From Candidatus Bathyarchaeota archaeon (GTDB lineage: Archaea > Thermoproteota > Bathyarchaeia > Bathyarchaeales > UBA233), in contig SOJA01000150.1 of NCBI GenBank assembly GCA_004376975.1, positions 1-6,107 on the forward strand: 6,107 nucleotides of DNA, given 5' to 3'. The notes beneath the pieces are model-generated. The model saw only the letters and a list, made by a program, of their open reading frames with translations. It searched no databases and was not told the DNA's origin. This document shows, piece after piece, positions 1 to 4,820 of the stretch. Positions within the stretch are counted from its first letter, which is position 1. Every line of letters starts with the position of its first letter. Both the position numbers and the translations under genes were made by a program.

Positions 1-42
1 TTTATTAAAAGCCGTTAGCGGATTGTTAAATATGATGAGGAG
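1..42 (+). promoter_or_regulatory. Possible promoter and SD site for the DUF131 pair
   Basis: A TATA-like stretch (TTTATTAA, 1-8) would place transcription start near 28-32, leaving a short leader. The leader carries an SD-like GAGGAG at 37-42. From this SD the in-frame ATG at 55 is 12 nt away, which is long. An out-of-frame ATG at 50 is 7 nt away but opens only a 14-codon frame. A second AT-rich element (TTAAATAT, 26-33) would instead fit leaderless initiation at about 55. The window edge hides anything further upstream. Confidence 0.35.
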
Positions 43-54
43 TTTGAATATGTT

Positions 55-330
55 ATGGATGCTGAAATGCTTTATGGTGTCGGCGTCTCTTTAGTATTTG
101 CTGGAATTCTCATCATCTTGGTTGCAGTTGTTTTGCTGTTTGTTTCAGGGATCAGGACGAGTGGTAGCGAAAAAGGTAAAGTTAAGGGTGGCGGAGCGAT
201 AATAATTGGGCCTTTTCCAATAGTCTTTGGAACAGATAAGGAGTCAATCAAAACTGTTTTATTGCTCTCAATTGTGCTTACGATACTTCTCGCAATTATA
301 ACAGTTATAGGTTACTTGGTTTCGAGATAA
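55..330 (+). CDS. DUF131 (TIGR00304-like) small membrane protein, copy 1
   Basis: A 91-residue protein with two predicted membrane helices, at about residues 8-31 and 66-88. Between them is a short loop that starts basic (KGKVKGGG) and continues into the hallmark segment AIIIGPFPIVFG (residues 48-59). Two helices around an IIGP.PIVFG motif is the pattern of the archaeal DUF131/TIGR00304 family, whose function is unknown. It should sit in the cytoplasmic membrane; no enzymatic residues are evident. The ATG at 55 is the only ATG/GTG/TTG in this frame after the in-frame stop at 16-18 and before codon 5. A paralog with the same motif follows immediately, so the two are probably co-transcribed and may form a heteromeric membrane unit. 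The family call is fairly secure; any role is not. Confidence 0.8.
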   Translation: MDAEMLYGVGVSLVFAGILIILVAVVLLFVSGIRTSGSEKGKVKGGGAIIIGPFPIVFGTDKESIKTVLLLSIVLTILLAIITVIGYLVSR

Positions 331-332
331 AT

Positions 333-338
333 GGAGAG
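333..338 (+). promoter_or_regulatory. SD site that sets the start of the second DUF131 gene
   Basis: GGAGAG lies 7 nt before the ATG at 346. The earlier ATG at 331 directly abuts the preceding TAA stop and has no SD of its own. Position 346 is therefore the better start. Confidence 0.5.
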
Positions 339-345
339 TGCGCTG

Positions 346-636
346 ATGGTCTGTGGAAAATCCGGGTATAAGAGTGAGGAGTCAGGTTTGTTCCGGAAAT
401 CCTTAATGTTGTTCATCTTGGGTTTTTTCATAATTTTTGTGGGTGTTGCGGTTTTGATTGTTGCTTCAGTGCTTTCAGATGACCTGCGAAGTTTTGGTGC
501 ATTGATATTCATAGGACCTTTGCCCATAGTTGTGGGAATTGGTCCTGAAACGTCTTGGTTGGTTTTGTTAGTTATAGTTCTTGCAATTCTAAGCATCATA
601 GTATTTATCATGTCATGTAGAAAAATGAAAAGGTGA
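346..636 (+). CDS. DUF131 (TIGR00304-like) small membrane protein, copy 2
   Basis: A 96-residue paralog of the preceding gene; it would have 101 residues if the ATG at 331 were used. It has a polar N-terminal segment of about 19 residues, a first membrane helix at about residues 20-43, the family segment GALIFIGPLPIVVG at about 51-64, a second helix at about 70-90 and a basic tail (CRKMKR). The shared core with copy 1 is I-x-I-G-P-x-P-I-V-x-G. Outside that core the two proteins have diverged strongly, so the duplication is old rather than recent. It lies 15 bp after the stop of copy 1, or abuts it directly with the longer start, which indicates one transcript. The biochemical function of the family is unknown. 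Convergent transcription from the minus strand ends 10 bp downstream. Confidence 0.78.
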   Translation: MVCGKSGYKSEESGLFRKSLMLFILGFFIIFVGVAVLIVASVLSDDLRSFGALIFIGPLPIVVGIGPETSWLVLLVIVLAILSIIVFIMSCRKMKR

Positions 637-669
637 CGCTTAGTTTTTAGCTTGTTTTCTCTTCTTTCC
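621..669. terminator. Convergent T-rich termination region
   Basis: Archaeal termination often needs only T-rich stretches in the non-template strand. The plus strand carries TTTTT and TTTT runs followed by pyrimidine-rich DNA (643-669), just after the DUF131 stop. The minus strand carries CCTTTTCATTTTT (complement of 621-633), just after the stop of the 38-residue gene. Each signal lies partly inside the end of the opposing gene. There is no strong hairpin. Confidence 0.35.
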
Positions 670-763
670 CATAGAGCACGTATAGAAATATTAGAACTAA
701 CGCAATAAATGTTGCCGCCATGAGAATATACTTGATTGTTTCGAAGTATGGCCCTATATCCAT
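647..763 (-). CDS. 38-residue single-helix membrane protein (unrecognised)
   Basis: This small frame runs from an ATG at 763 to a TAA at 647-649. The product begins MDIGPYFETIKYIL, continues with a very hydrophobic helix at about residues 12-31 (rich in A, L, I, F, V and Y) and ends with a short charged tail, YGKEEKTS. That arrangement suggests one membrane helix with the charged end on the inside. A strong SD (GGAAGGAG, complement of 774-781) precedes the ATG by 10 nt, which argues that the frame is real. It lies 42 bp downstream of the SWIM zinc-finger gene on the same strand, so it may share that transcript or use the TATA-like element that overlaps the SWIM stop codon. I do not recognise a family. 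Proteins this short are routinely missed by gene callers. Confidence 0.62.
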   Translation of the reverse strand: MDIGPYFETIKYILMAATFIALVLIFLYVLYGKEEKTS

Positions 764-773
764 TCAGGTTTGT

Positions 774-809
774 CTCCTTCCACCTCTATTTTAGAGTTTA
801 GATATTTAA
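774..809 (-). promoter_or_regulatory. Possible promoter, short hairpin and SD for the 38-residue gene
   Basis: On the minus strand TTAAATAT (809-802) overlaps the SWIM stop codon and would place transcription start near 780. A perfect 5-bp inverted repeat with a 3-nt loop (CTCTA-TTT-TAGAG, 784-796) follows it. Then comes the SD GGAAGGAG (781-774). The predicted start falls almost on the SD, so read-through from the SWIM gene is at least as likely as an independent promoter. Confidence 0.3.
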
Positions 810-1216
810 GGAGTAGGGTGTTTCCACTCCGTCATAAGCGAGTTGTAAAGCTCATCACGCTCCTCTATAGCATCATACCATGTTAGAAGACTAGCTATTT
901 TTTGCGCGATAAGATGGTAGCACAAGTGTACCTCTCTATCTAGGACACGGAAGTAGAAGTCGTTACAAGAACAGAACTCAGCTTCAGGCATTAACAGGTA
1001 ATCGCGTTCATTTCCAACGACAATCCAGACAACCCTGCTACTTGGCTTGAAAACATACTGTTTCACACGGTTTTCTTTCAAGGCTTCGAAAGCCTTTGTA
1101 AACCGTTGGCCGAAAACTTCGTAAAGCTTTATCAAGTTTTTGCCTGTTATTTTGCCTTCCTTTTTCGCTTTTTTGCATATGTTCGTTAGTATGTTGACTT
1201 CTGAAGTTTTATCCAT
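806..1216 (-). CDS. SWIM zinc-finger protein, Shu2/SWS1-like
   Basis: A 136-residue protein. The lysine-rich N-terminal half (residues 1-53) looks helical; a beta-rich segment (53-77, including RVVWIVVG) leads into a SWIM zinc finger. The zinc ligands read C82-x-C84, then 14 residues, then C99-x-H101, followed by x-x-A104, i.e. CxC...CxHxxA. SWIM domains bind zinc and mediate DNA or protein contacts. The alanine after CxH is described as characteristic of the Shu2/SWS1 family, which partners Rad51/RadA paralogs in homologous recombination. A DNA-repair role here is inferred from the motif only; no recA-family gene is in the window. The start is the ATG at 1216, with only a weak SD. hsp20 ends 44 bp upstream on the same strand and the 38-residue membrane gene follows 42 bp downstream, so all three could share a transcript. 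Confidence 0.75.
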   Translation of the reverse strand: MDKTSEVNILTNICKKAKKEGKITGKNLIKLYEVFGQRFTKAFEALKENRVKQYVFKPSSRVVWIVVGNERDYLLMPEAEFCSCNDFYFRVLDREVHLCYHLIAQKIASLLTWYDAIEERDELYNSLMTEWKHPTP

Positions 1217-1260
1217 GTGTGTACAAGCCCTTCAATAGAGTTGACTGGAAGGGGAAAGAG

Positions 1261-1848
1261 TTAATCTATGCTTATCGATTCGTCCCTCTTTTCTTCCTTG
1301 ATTTTTGGTAACGTAACCTCTAGAACACCATTTTTGTAATGTGTTTTCGCGTCTTTCACATTAACCTTTACGGGTAACATAACCTCCTTGTAGTATTTGC
1401 GTTGTGGAGTGTCAACTGATATAGTTAATGTGCTTTCTGTTCCATGTAGTTTTATGCCGTTTTTCTCAACACCGGGCAGTTCCGCTACTACGTGGACTTC
1501 TCCATCAGTTTCGATAATGTCTATAAGAGGTTCCCGCTCTTCTTTCACTTGAGGTCCGAAACGGCTCTGCTTGACATTGCCGAACTCACGTATCTCAGGT
1601 TTTCCATCAGGTCCTATTTTCACGGAGTAACCATATACAAAAGGCCCCCATTCACGTATGGTTGTTCCGTCTGAACGTTTACGTTCCCTCACATAATCCT
1701 TGGGGACTTTTGAGGTGAACATTTTGAACTCTTCTTCCATCATTTTTTCCATTTCACGAAACATTCTGTCAGCATCTTCGAAAAACCAGCTTCTGAAGAA
1801 GGGGTACCGTCTTCTCCTTTTCAACCAATCTCGATAATCATCCGACAT
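1261..1848 (-). CDS. Small heat shock protein, Hsp20/alpha-crystallin family
   Basis: A 195-residue ATP-independent holdase chaperone that binds unfolding proteins and forms large cytoplasmic oligomers. The N-terminal region (1-50) is rich in aromatic, Arg, Glu and Met residues. Next comes the segment GPFVYGYSVKIGPDGKPEI (68-86), typical of longer archaeal Hsp20 proteins. The alpha-crystallin domain spans about 106-182 and contains VVAELPGV (120-127) and the signature NGVLEVTLPK (173-182). The tail ends in an I-x-I motif (I192-S-I194), the anchor that docks into neighbouring dimers during oligomer assembly, so the protein looks complete. The ATG at 1848 has a good SD, TGAGGTG, 5 nt upstream. 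The gene has its own TATA/BRE promoter with an inverted repeat at the predicted transcription start, consistent with stress control. The SWIM gene follows after 44 bp. Confidence 0.93.
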   Translation of the reverse strand: MSDDYRDWLKRRRRYPFFRSWFFEDADRMFREMEKMMEEEFKMFTSKVPKDYVRERKRSDGTTIREWGPFVYGYSVKIGPDGKPEIREFGNVKQSRFGPQVKEEREPLIDIIETDGEVHVVAELPGVEKNGIKLHGTESTLTISVDTPQRKYYKEVMLPVKVNVKDAKTHYKNGVLEVTLPKIKEEKRDESISID

Positions 1849-1853
1849 TTTTA

Positions 1854-1860
1854 CACCTCA
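1854..1860 (-). promoter_or_regulatory. SD of hsp20
   Basis: TGAGGTG on the minus strand lies 5 nt before the ATG at 1848, a strong archaeal SD that fixes the start. Its first four bases fall inside the right arm of the inverted repeat at 1857-1871. Confidence 0.7.
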
Positions 1861-1871
1861 CTAAATGTGAG
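1857..1871. promoter_or_regulatory. Inverted repeat over the predicted hsp20 start site; candidate operator
   Basis: CTCAC-TAAAT-GTGAG is a perfect 5-bp inverted repeat with a 5-nt AT-rich spacer. It lies 12-26 bp downstream of the TATA element, so the predicted transcription start (about 1861-1866) falls within it. A repressor bound here would block initiation, as Phr does in Pyrococcus and HSR1 in Archaeoglobus; the bases are not recognisably the Phr consensus. Five-bp arms are common by chance, so only the position makes the site notable. Confidence 0.35.
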
Positions 1872-1882
1872 AAGTAGCATTA

Positions 1883-1896
1883 TCTATAAATTTTAT
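1883..1896 (-). promoter_or_regulatory. TATA box and BRE of hsp20
   Basis: On the minus strand ATAAAA (1896-1891) matches the BRE pattern RNWAAW and is followed directly by TTTATAGA (1890-1883), a good archaeal TATA box. Start would be near 1861-1866, giving a short leader that includes the SD. The promoter lies just downstream of the phosphoesterase stop, so hsp20 is transcribed independently of the operon before it. Confidence 0.6.
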
Positions 1897-1911
1897 GCTA
1901 AACATGGATTG

Positions 1912-2748
1912 TCAACTTAGAGTTCTGAGTTTATTTAGAGGTCCAAGGAAAGTTCCGTCAAGAAGATATATTTCCGCATTTTCCATGTCTACGGCTTCTG
2001 ACCGGAGAACAGGCCCCACAATTCTTGTACTTTCTCCGGCTTTCGTCTTATTTAGCGGTCTACCTCCTAGGAACCCGTTGAAGGATGGCATTATGAAAAG
2101 CTGTGAGGTTTCAAGTTTAATTCCATAATGTTTCCGCAATGCTTCTTCAGCGCTTTCCTCAATTTTTATTTTGTTTCTTTGCAGCAAAGTTTCAGCTAGT
2201 TTGATTCCATCACACTTTGCTTTCACCCAAACTTGTCTTGTTATCCTGAATCCTGCTGGGTCACGGAAGGCTACCATTGGATGAACATGTCCCATGATCA
2301 GCGTTTTACATTTGAGAAGAGTGGGGGATGGCCATCGGTGTCCATGGAAAAAACCAACTTTTCCTTCTATCAAACCGGTTGAGGATAGAATTTTAACGTT
2401 TTCCGGAAGTAGGGGTTCAAGGTTTCCATCATGGTTGCCTCGGATTATGCATATTTCGTTTATTCGTTCTCTTAGCTTGTTAAAGAATTCTGGTACGTCT
2501 TGCCATTCACCTGTTTGTGCAGTTGCAACTGTGTGTTTTACGTCTCCTAAGATCAGCAGTTTTTTCGGTTTGTATGTAGATAAAAGGTCTCTCATTTTTT
2601 GCAGGAGCTTCGGCATTTGAGTTGGGACGTGTATGCCTTTTTTGATGAGAGCTATCTCCCATCCTATGTGCAGGTCTGCTACGACTAATGTTCTTATCTT
2701 CTGCGTTTTTGTTAAAGCAGCTGCGTAGGGTATTAATGGCGTTATCAT
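1912..2748 (-). CDS. Calcineurin-like metallophosphoesterase, SbcD/Mre11-related (TIGR00024-like)
   Basis: A 278-residue metal-dependent phosphoesterase. The dinuclear metal-site motifs appear in order: D25-L-H27-I-G, G68-D69-V-K-H72, G104-N-H-D107, the histidines of FHGH (134-137) and G153-H-V-H-P157. These five blocks are intact, so the enzyme is probably active. The substrate could be a nucleic acid or a small phosphodiester and cannot be read from the sequence. The length and the roughly 100-residue C-terminal extension fit the archaeal family described as SbcD/Mre11-related; relatives are often associated with Lhr-type helicases, which are absent here. The ATG at 2748 overlaps the upstream phosphatase stop (ATGA), implying translational coupling. 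After its stop no T-rich terminator is visible and the hsp20 promoter begins within about 16 bp. Confidence 0.85.
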   Translation of the reverse strand: MITPLIPYAAALTKTQKIRTLVVADLHIGWEIALIKKGIHVPTQMPKLLQKMRDLLSTYKPKKLLILGDVKHTVATAQTGEWQDVPEFFNKLRERINEICIIRGNHDGNLEPLLPENVKILSSTGLIEGKVGFFHGHRWPSPTLLKCKTLIMGHVHPMVAFRDPAGFRITRQVWVKAKCDGIKLAETLLQRNKIKIEESAEEALRKHYGIKLETSQLFIMPSFNGFLGGRPLNKTKAGESTRIVGPVLRSEAVDMENAEIYLLDGTFLGPLNKLRTLS

Positions 2749-3584
2749 TCAGTTTCCGTTTCTAGGTTTACTAGGTTGAGGATTATTCTGTGGATTTTCG
2801 GGTTTGCTGCTGCTATGAAAGCTACCTTTTGTTTCGGGCTTAGCTTAACGTTGAGTGGTTCTCCTTTTGGTGTTGTTATTTTTGCTCCTGCCTCTTTTAT
2901 TATTAGCCATGCGGCTGCCATGTCTGTTGTGCGGAGTTTTCCACGTATGTCTATGAAGGCGTCTGTTGTGTTGTCGGCAACATGGCACAGTTCCAGTGCA
3001 TTTGCTCCTAGGTGACGTATGTGTCTTGTTTTTTGGATCAAATTTGTCAGCTTGGGTGCTATTTCTTGGATTTTGTAGGTGTTTAAGTCTATACCTATCA
3101 CCGCGTTTCCTAAGGACTCGGTTTTTGACGGAGATATCTTCAGGTTATTCCGGTAGGCTCCCTTTCCTTTTTGTGCTGTGTACGTAATGCCATGCACTAG
3201 ATCAGCCACCAATGCTGCGTGTACAGTTTTTATGGTAGGCATTGTGGATATTGCGATTGACGTTGCGTAGAAGGGGATACCTCTTACAAGGTTTGTTGTT
3301 CCATCTATCGGATCTAACGTTACAAAATTGTTATGTGGTGGAGAACCATATTTTTTGGTGCCTGATTCTTCGCTTATGAGAGTGAATGAGATTTCATGTT
3401 CTTCTAAGGTGTTTATTATGGCTTCTTCTGCCGCAAGATCTATCTGTTTTATCGGGTCGCCACCTGCTCCTATGCCCAAATTCGGCTGTGGCCGATCCAG
3501 CGTTTTTAGAAGTGGCTTGATTTGCTCTTGTACATTATTTTTGCATCGTATCAGAATGTTCAGCCAGTCAATTTGGTTTGTCAT
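2745..3584 (-). CDS. Inositol monophosphatase/fructose-1,6-bisphosphatase family protein
   Basis: A 279-residue member of the Mg2+-dependent, lithium-sensitive sugar phosphatase superfamily. Recognisable elements are GGDPIKQID (41-49, with the family's N-terminal aspartates), the metal-binding ISEESG (70-75), the signature LDPIDGTTN (90-98, ligands D91 and D94) and TTDMAAAW (219-226), whose D221 should be the third-site ligand. All key acidic residues are present. Archaeal members often hydrolyse both inositol-1-phosphate and fructose-1,6-bisphosphate, so a role in gluconeogenesis, inositol-lipid or compatible-solute metabolism is possible; the sequence cannot choose among these. The ATG at 3584 has an SD (GGAG, complement of 3593-3596) 8 nt upstream. 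Its stop overlaps the start of the phosphoesterase gene by 4 nt. It is transcribed divergently from the winged-helix gene at 3750. Confidence 0.9.
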   Translation of the reverse strand: MTNQIDWLNILIRCKNNVQEQIKPLLKTLDRPQPNLGIGAGGDPIKQIDLAAEEAIINTLEEHEISFTLISEESGTKKYGSPPHNNFVTLDPIDGTTNLVRGIPFYATSIAISTMPTIKTVHAALVADLVHGITYTAQKGKGAYRNNLKISPSKTESLGNAVIGIDLNTYKIQEIAPKLTNLIQKTRHIRHLGANALELCHVADNTTDAFIDIRGKLRTTDMAAAWLIIKEAGAKITTPKGEPLNVKLSPKQKVAFIAAANPKIHRIILNLVNLETETE

Positions 3585-3592
3585 TTTAAAGT

Positions 3593-3660
3593 CTCCAATA
3601 TGAGTTGTCTAATACAAACCTTGCTGAAGAAAGCTGCGCTTAAAGTTTATGGTTTATCCA
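3593..3660 (-). promoter_or_regulatory. Likely promoter and leader of the phosphatase-phosphoesterase operon
   Basis: Reading on the minus strand, AT-rich DNA containing CATAAACTTTAAG (complement of 3639-3651) is a weak TATA candidate. It would start transcription near 3617-3620, leaving a leader of about 33 nt that ends in the SD GGAG (3596-3593). The element is a poor consensus match and another AT-rich block lies further upstream (around 3676-3690), so the assignment is tentative. Confidence 0.3.
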
Positions 3661-3714
3661 AGCATGTCGCCAGACTTATTAATTTTATAGAAGAAAATTC
3701 TGAAAGACAACCTC

Positions 3715-3749
3715 AGAAAGCATTTATCAAACATTGAACAAAAAGCAAT
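3715..3749 (+). promoter_or_regulatory. Promoter of the winged-helix gene, fits leaderless transcription
   Basis: A TATA-like TTTATC at 3723-3728, preceded by a purine-rich AGAAAG, is centred about 25 nt before the ATG at 3750. Transcription would therefore begin on or next to the start codon. No SD precedes 3750, which agrees with a leaderless mRNA. A second AT-rich block, TTTTATAG at 3683-3690, could serve as an alternative promoter. Confidence 0.4.
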
Positions 3750-3989
3750 ATGTTGAGGGAGGACACGTCTACGGCGACTAAAATGACGAATATTCTGCGG
3801 ATACTTATCGATGGAAAAGAGCATACTGTGAAGGAAATCAAGCAGAAAACAGAGTTAGATGAGAACCAAATCCAGCAGGTCATAGAGTTCCTGGAAAGAT
3901 ACGGCTTCATATCAGTAGATAAAATGACGAGAAAAATAGTACTGGATAAAACTGTTCAAAAATTCTTAGCCCAAGAAACTAATTCATGA
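3750..3989 (+). CDS. Small winged-helix DNA-binding protein
   Basis: A 79-residue protein consisting almost entirely of one winged helix-turn-helix. Residues 12-20 (MTNILRILI) form the first helix. TVKEIKQKTELDENQIQQVIEFLERYGFI (26-54) gives the two-helix HTH core, and SVDKMTRKIVLDKT (55-68) the beta-hairpin wing, followed by a short C-terminal helix. It probably acts as a transcription regulator or DNA-binding accessory factor; no ligand domain is present. The ATG at 3750 is chosen because of the leaderless-type promoter. The internal ATG at 3783 has a purine-rich GAGGGAGG upstream, but 20 nt away, too far for a normal SD. The gene is divergent from the phosphatase operon, and its 3' end overlaps the next winged-helix gene on the other strand by 11 bp. 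Confidence 0.7.
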   Translation: MLREDTSTATKMTNILRILIDGKEHTVKEIKQKTELDENQIQQVIEFLERYGFISVDKMTRKIVLDKTVQKFLAQETNS

Positions 3990-4275
3990 GACCTTTCAAA
4001 CCCTTGTAAGCCTCTAAAAACTCCCTACCCTTATCAGTTATCGCAAAAAAGCTTGGATTATGCCCTTCACTAGGGTCAGCAAAGTGTAGAAGCCCTATCC
4101 TAAGCAAGAGTTCAAGATAATATTTTAACTGTTTGAAGCTTAAATTGCAGCGGTACATTAAATGGGTCTTCCTTGCTCCACCGAAAGAAGCATTGAGAAT
4201 ATCCGCAACTATGTCTAACCGTCCACGATGACTATTGCGACTCCGCTTCTTTTCATTAACTAACAAGCGTGACAA
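3979..4275 (-). CDS. HTH_45-type winged-helix protein
   Basis: A 98-residue protein with the pattern of the archaeal HTH_45 winged-helix family. An N-terminal helix, RGRLDIVADIL (17-27), is followed by GARKTHLMYRCNLSF (33-47), which has the family's K-T-x-x-M-Y...N-L-S core, then KQLKYYLELLLRIGLL (48-63) and the wing and end helix FFAITDKGREFLEAYK (76-91). Such proteins are abundant in Thermoproteota and Thaumarchaeota-type genomes and are presumed transcription regulators. A basic N-terminal tail of about 16 residues precedes the domain. The start is uncertain: no in-frame ATG precedes codon 40, so the choice is TTG at 4275 or TTG at 4266, and neither has a convincing SD. The last residues overlap the convergent winged-helix gene by 11 bp. 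Confidence 0.78.
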   Translation of the reverse strand: MSRLLVNEKKRSRNSHRGRLDIVADILNASFGGARKTHLMYRCNLSFKQLKYYLELLLRIGLLHFADPSEGHNPSFFAITDKGREFLEAYKGLKGLMN

Positions 4276-4295
4276 GCCCCGTTGAAGGCTGTATT

Positions 4296-4338
4296 TTCCC
4301 TTCTCCCGAAATATACAATGGGAAACGATAATTTAAAT
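4296..4338 (-). promoter_or_regulatory. Putative promoter of the HTH_45 gene
   Basis: The symmetric AT box ATTTAAAT (4331-4338) would place a minus-strand start near 4309, giving a leader of about 33 nt. A second TATA-like element (TATATTTC, complement of 4308-4315) would start nearer 4286. A purine-rich GGGAGAAGGG (4306-4297) lies too far from the TTG at 4275 to act as a normal SD. Confidence 0.4.
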
Positions 4339-4373
4339 GTTCTGAAGCGAGAAAAGAAACTAGATTTGCACAA

Positions 4374-4410
4374 TAAAAAGGAAAAATAAAGGAATTACAG
4401 TTGATTTTTT
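4374..4410 (-). terminator. T-rich terminator after the Roadblock operon
   Basis: Reading on the minus strand, the DNA after the stop at 4414 contains CTTTATTTTTCCTTTTTATT (complement of 4373-4392). This is a run of T-tracts with no stable hairpin, the usual form of an archaeal intrinsic terminator. It separates the operon from the HTH_45 gene that follows on the same strand. Confidence 0.5.
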
Positions 4411-4413
4411 GGT

Positions 4414-4806
4414 CTAGAGACTATGCAGTTTTTTCAGGATTTTTTCACAGTTAGCCTTTTTATCCATGAAAACGCTTATTCTATTTTCACTAACTGTAAG
4501 GGAAAGCATCTTCACGTCTTTACCGTCGACAATGATGCTTTTGACAGCGCCTAAATTGAAATCTTTTGAAAGCACTTCGCTTGCGTCAAGTGATGAGGAG
4601 GAGAGAATGGCATAGTCAATTACTTTTGTTGGATCCTTGAGGTCTATTGCCGCTGAAGTTGAGTTTCTTAGGATGTAGCCTATAACGCCGTCATATTCCT
4701 TGATTTCTAGCAAACATCCGCGCAAGTCGTCTACAGATGATTCTTCAACTGCTAGAGGCTCAGTCATGACAGTGACCTCTTGAACAGTTTTCTTTTTTTT
4801 ACCCAC
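4414..4806 (-). CDS. Stand-alone Roadblock/LC7-like protein
   Basis: About 130 residues, depending on the start. After a basic, low-complexity N-terminus (GKKKKTVQEV) and an acidic stretch, a single alpha/beta domain covers roughly the last 100 residues. It has a helix, a strand at GVIGYILRNST, a helix after a loop, then SIIVDGKDVKMLSLTV and RISVFMDKKANCEKILKKL. This strand-helix order and the hydrophobic pattern resemble Roadblock/LC7 domains, which dimerise and serve as platforms or regulators for small GTPases. Assignment is by pattern, not by an invariant motif. It is the last gene of an operon whose preceding member also carries a Roadblock domain, suggesting a heterodimer. Three starts compete: GTG 4812, only 2 nt from GGAGG; GTG 4806, 8 nt from it, chosen here; and ATG 4767, 7 nt after AGAGGT. 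Confidence 0.6.
   Translation of the reverse strand: MGKKKKTVQEVTVMTEPLAVEESSVDDLRGCLLEIKEYDGVIGYILRNSTSAAIDLKDPTKVIDYAILSSSSLDASEVLSKDFNLGAVKSIIVDGKDVKMLSLTVSENRISVFMDKKANCEKILKKLHSL
4775..4780 (-). promoter_or_regulatory. Second, internal SD (before ATG 4767)
   Basis: AGAGGT on the minus strand sits 7 nt before an in-frame ATG at 4767. Starting there would remove the lysine-rich N-terminus but leave the whole Roadblock-like domain (117 residues). Confidence 0.4.
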
Positions 4807-4814
4807 AAACACTG

Positions 4815-4819
4815 CCTCC
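4815..4819 (-). promoter_or_regulatory. SD favouring GTG 4806
   Basis: GGAGG on the minus strand lies within the gap after the upstream stop codon. Spacing to the GTG at 4812 is 2 nt, too short; to the GTG at 4806 it is 8 nt, which is optimal. Confidence 0.5.
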
Positions 4820-4820
4820 G

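Noticed and set aside
50..94. Out-of-frame ATG at 50 with better SD spacing than the DUF131 start, as a leader peptide
   Set aside because: It encodes only 14 residues overlapping the DUF131 gene and has no attenuator-like structure. The DUF131 frame has clear family content from codon 7 on.
784..796. CTCTA-TTT-TAGAG inverted repeat as an intrinsic terminator
   Set aside because: The stem is only 5 bp and AT-rich, no T-tract follows it on the minus strand, and a strong SD lies immediately downstream, so it is more likely incidental or part of a leader.
3600..3737. A 45-codon basic, helix-like frame on the plus strand in the gap between the phosphatase and winged-helix genes
   Set aside because: No SD precedes its ATG at 3600, it overlaps the leader and promoter region of the phosphatase operon, and it belongs to a longer frame that runs antisense through the phosphatase start. 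It would need conservation evidence.
4793..4800. A-AAA-AAG slippery heptamer at the start of the Roadblock gene, as a programmed -1 frameshift
   Set aside because: The -1 frame reaches a stop after ten codons (TGA within 4764-4767), so slippage would give only a tiny peptide. It also sits too close to the start codon to be a useful frameshift site.
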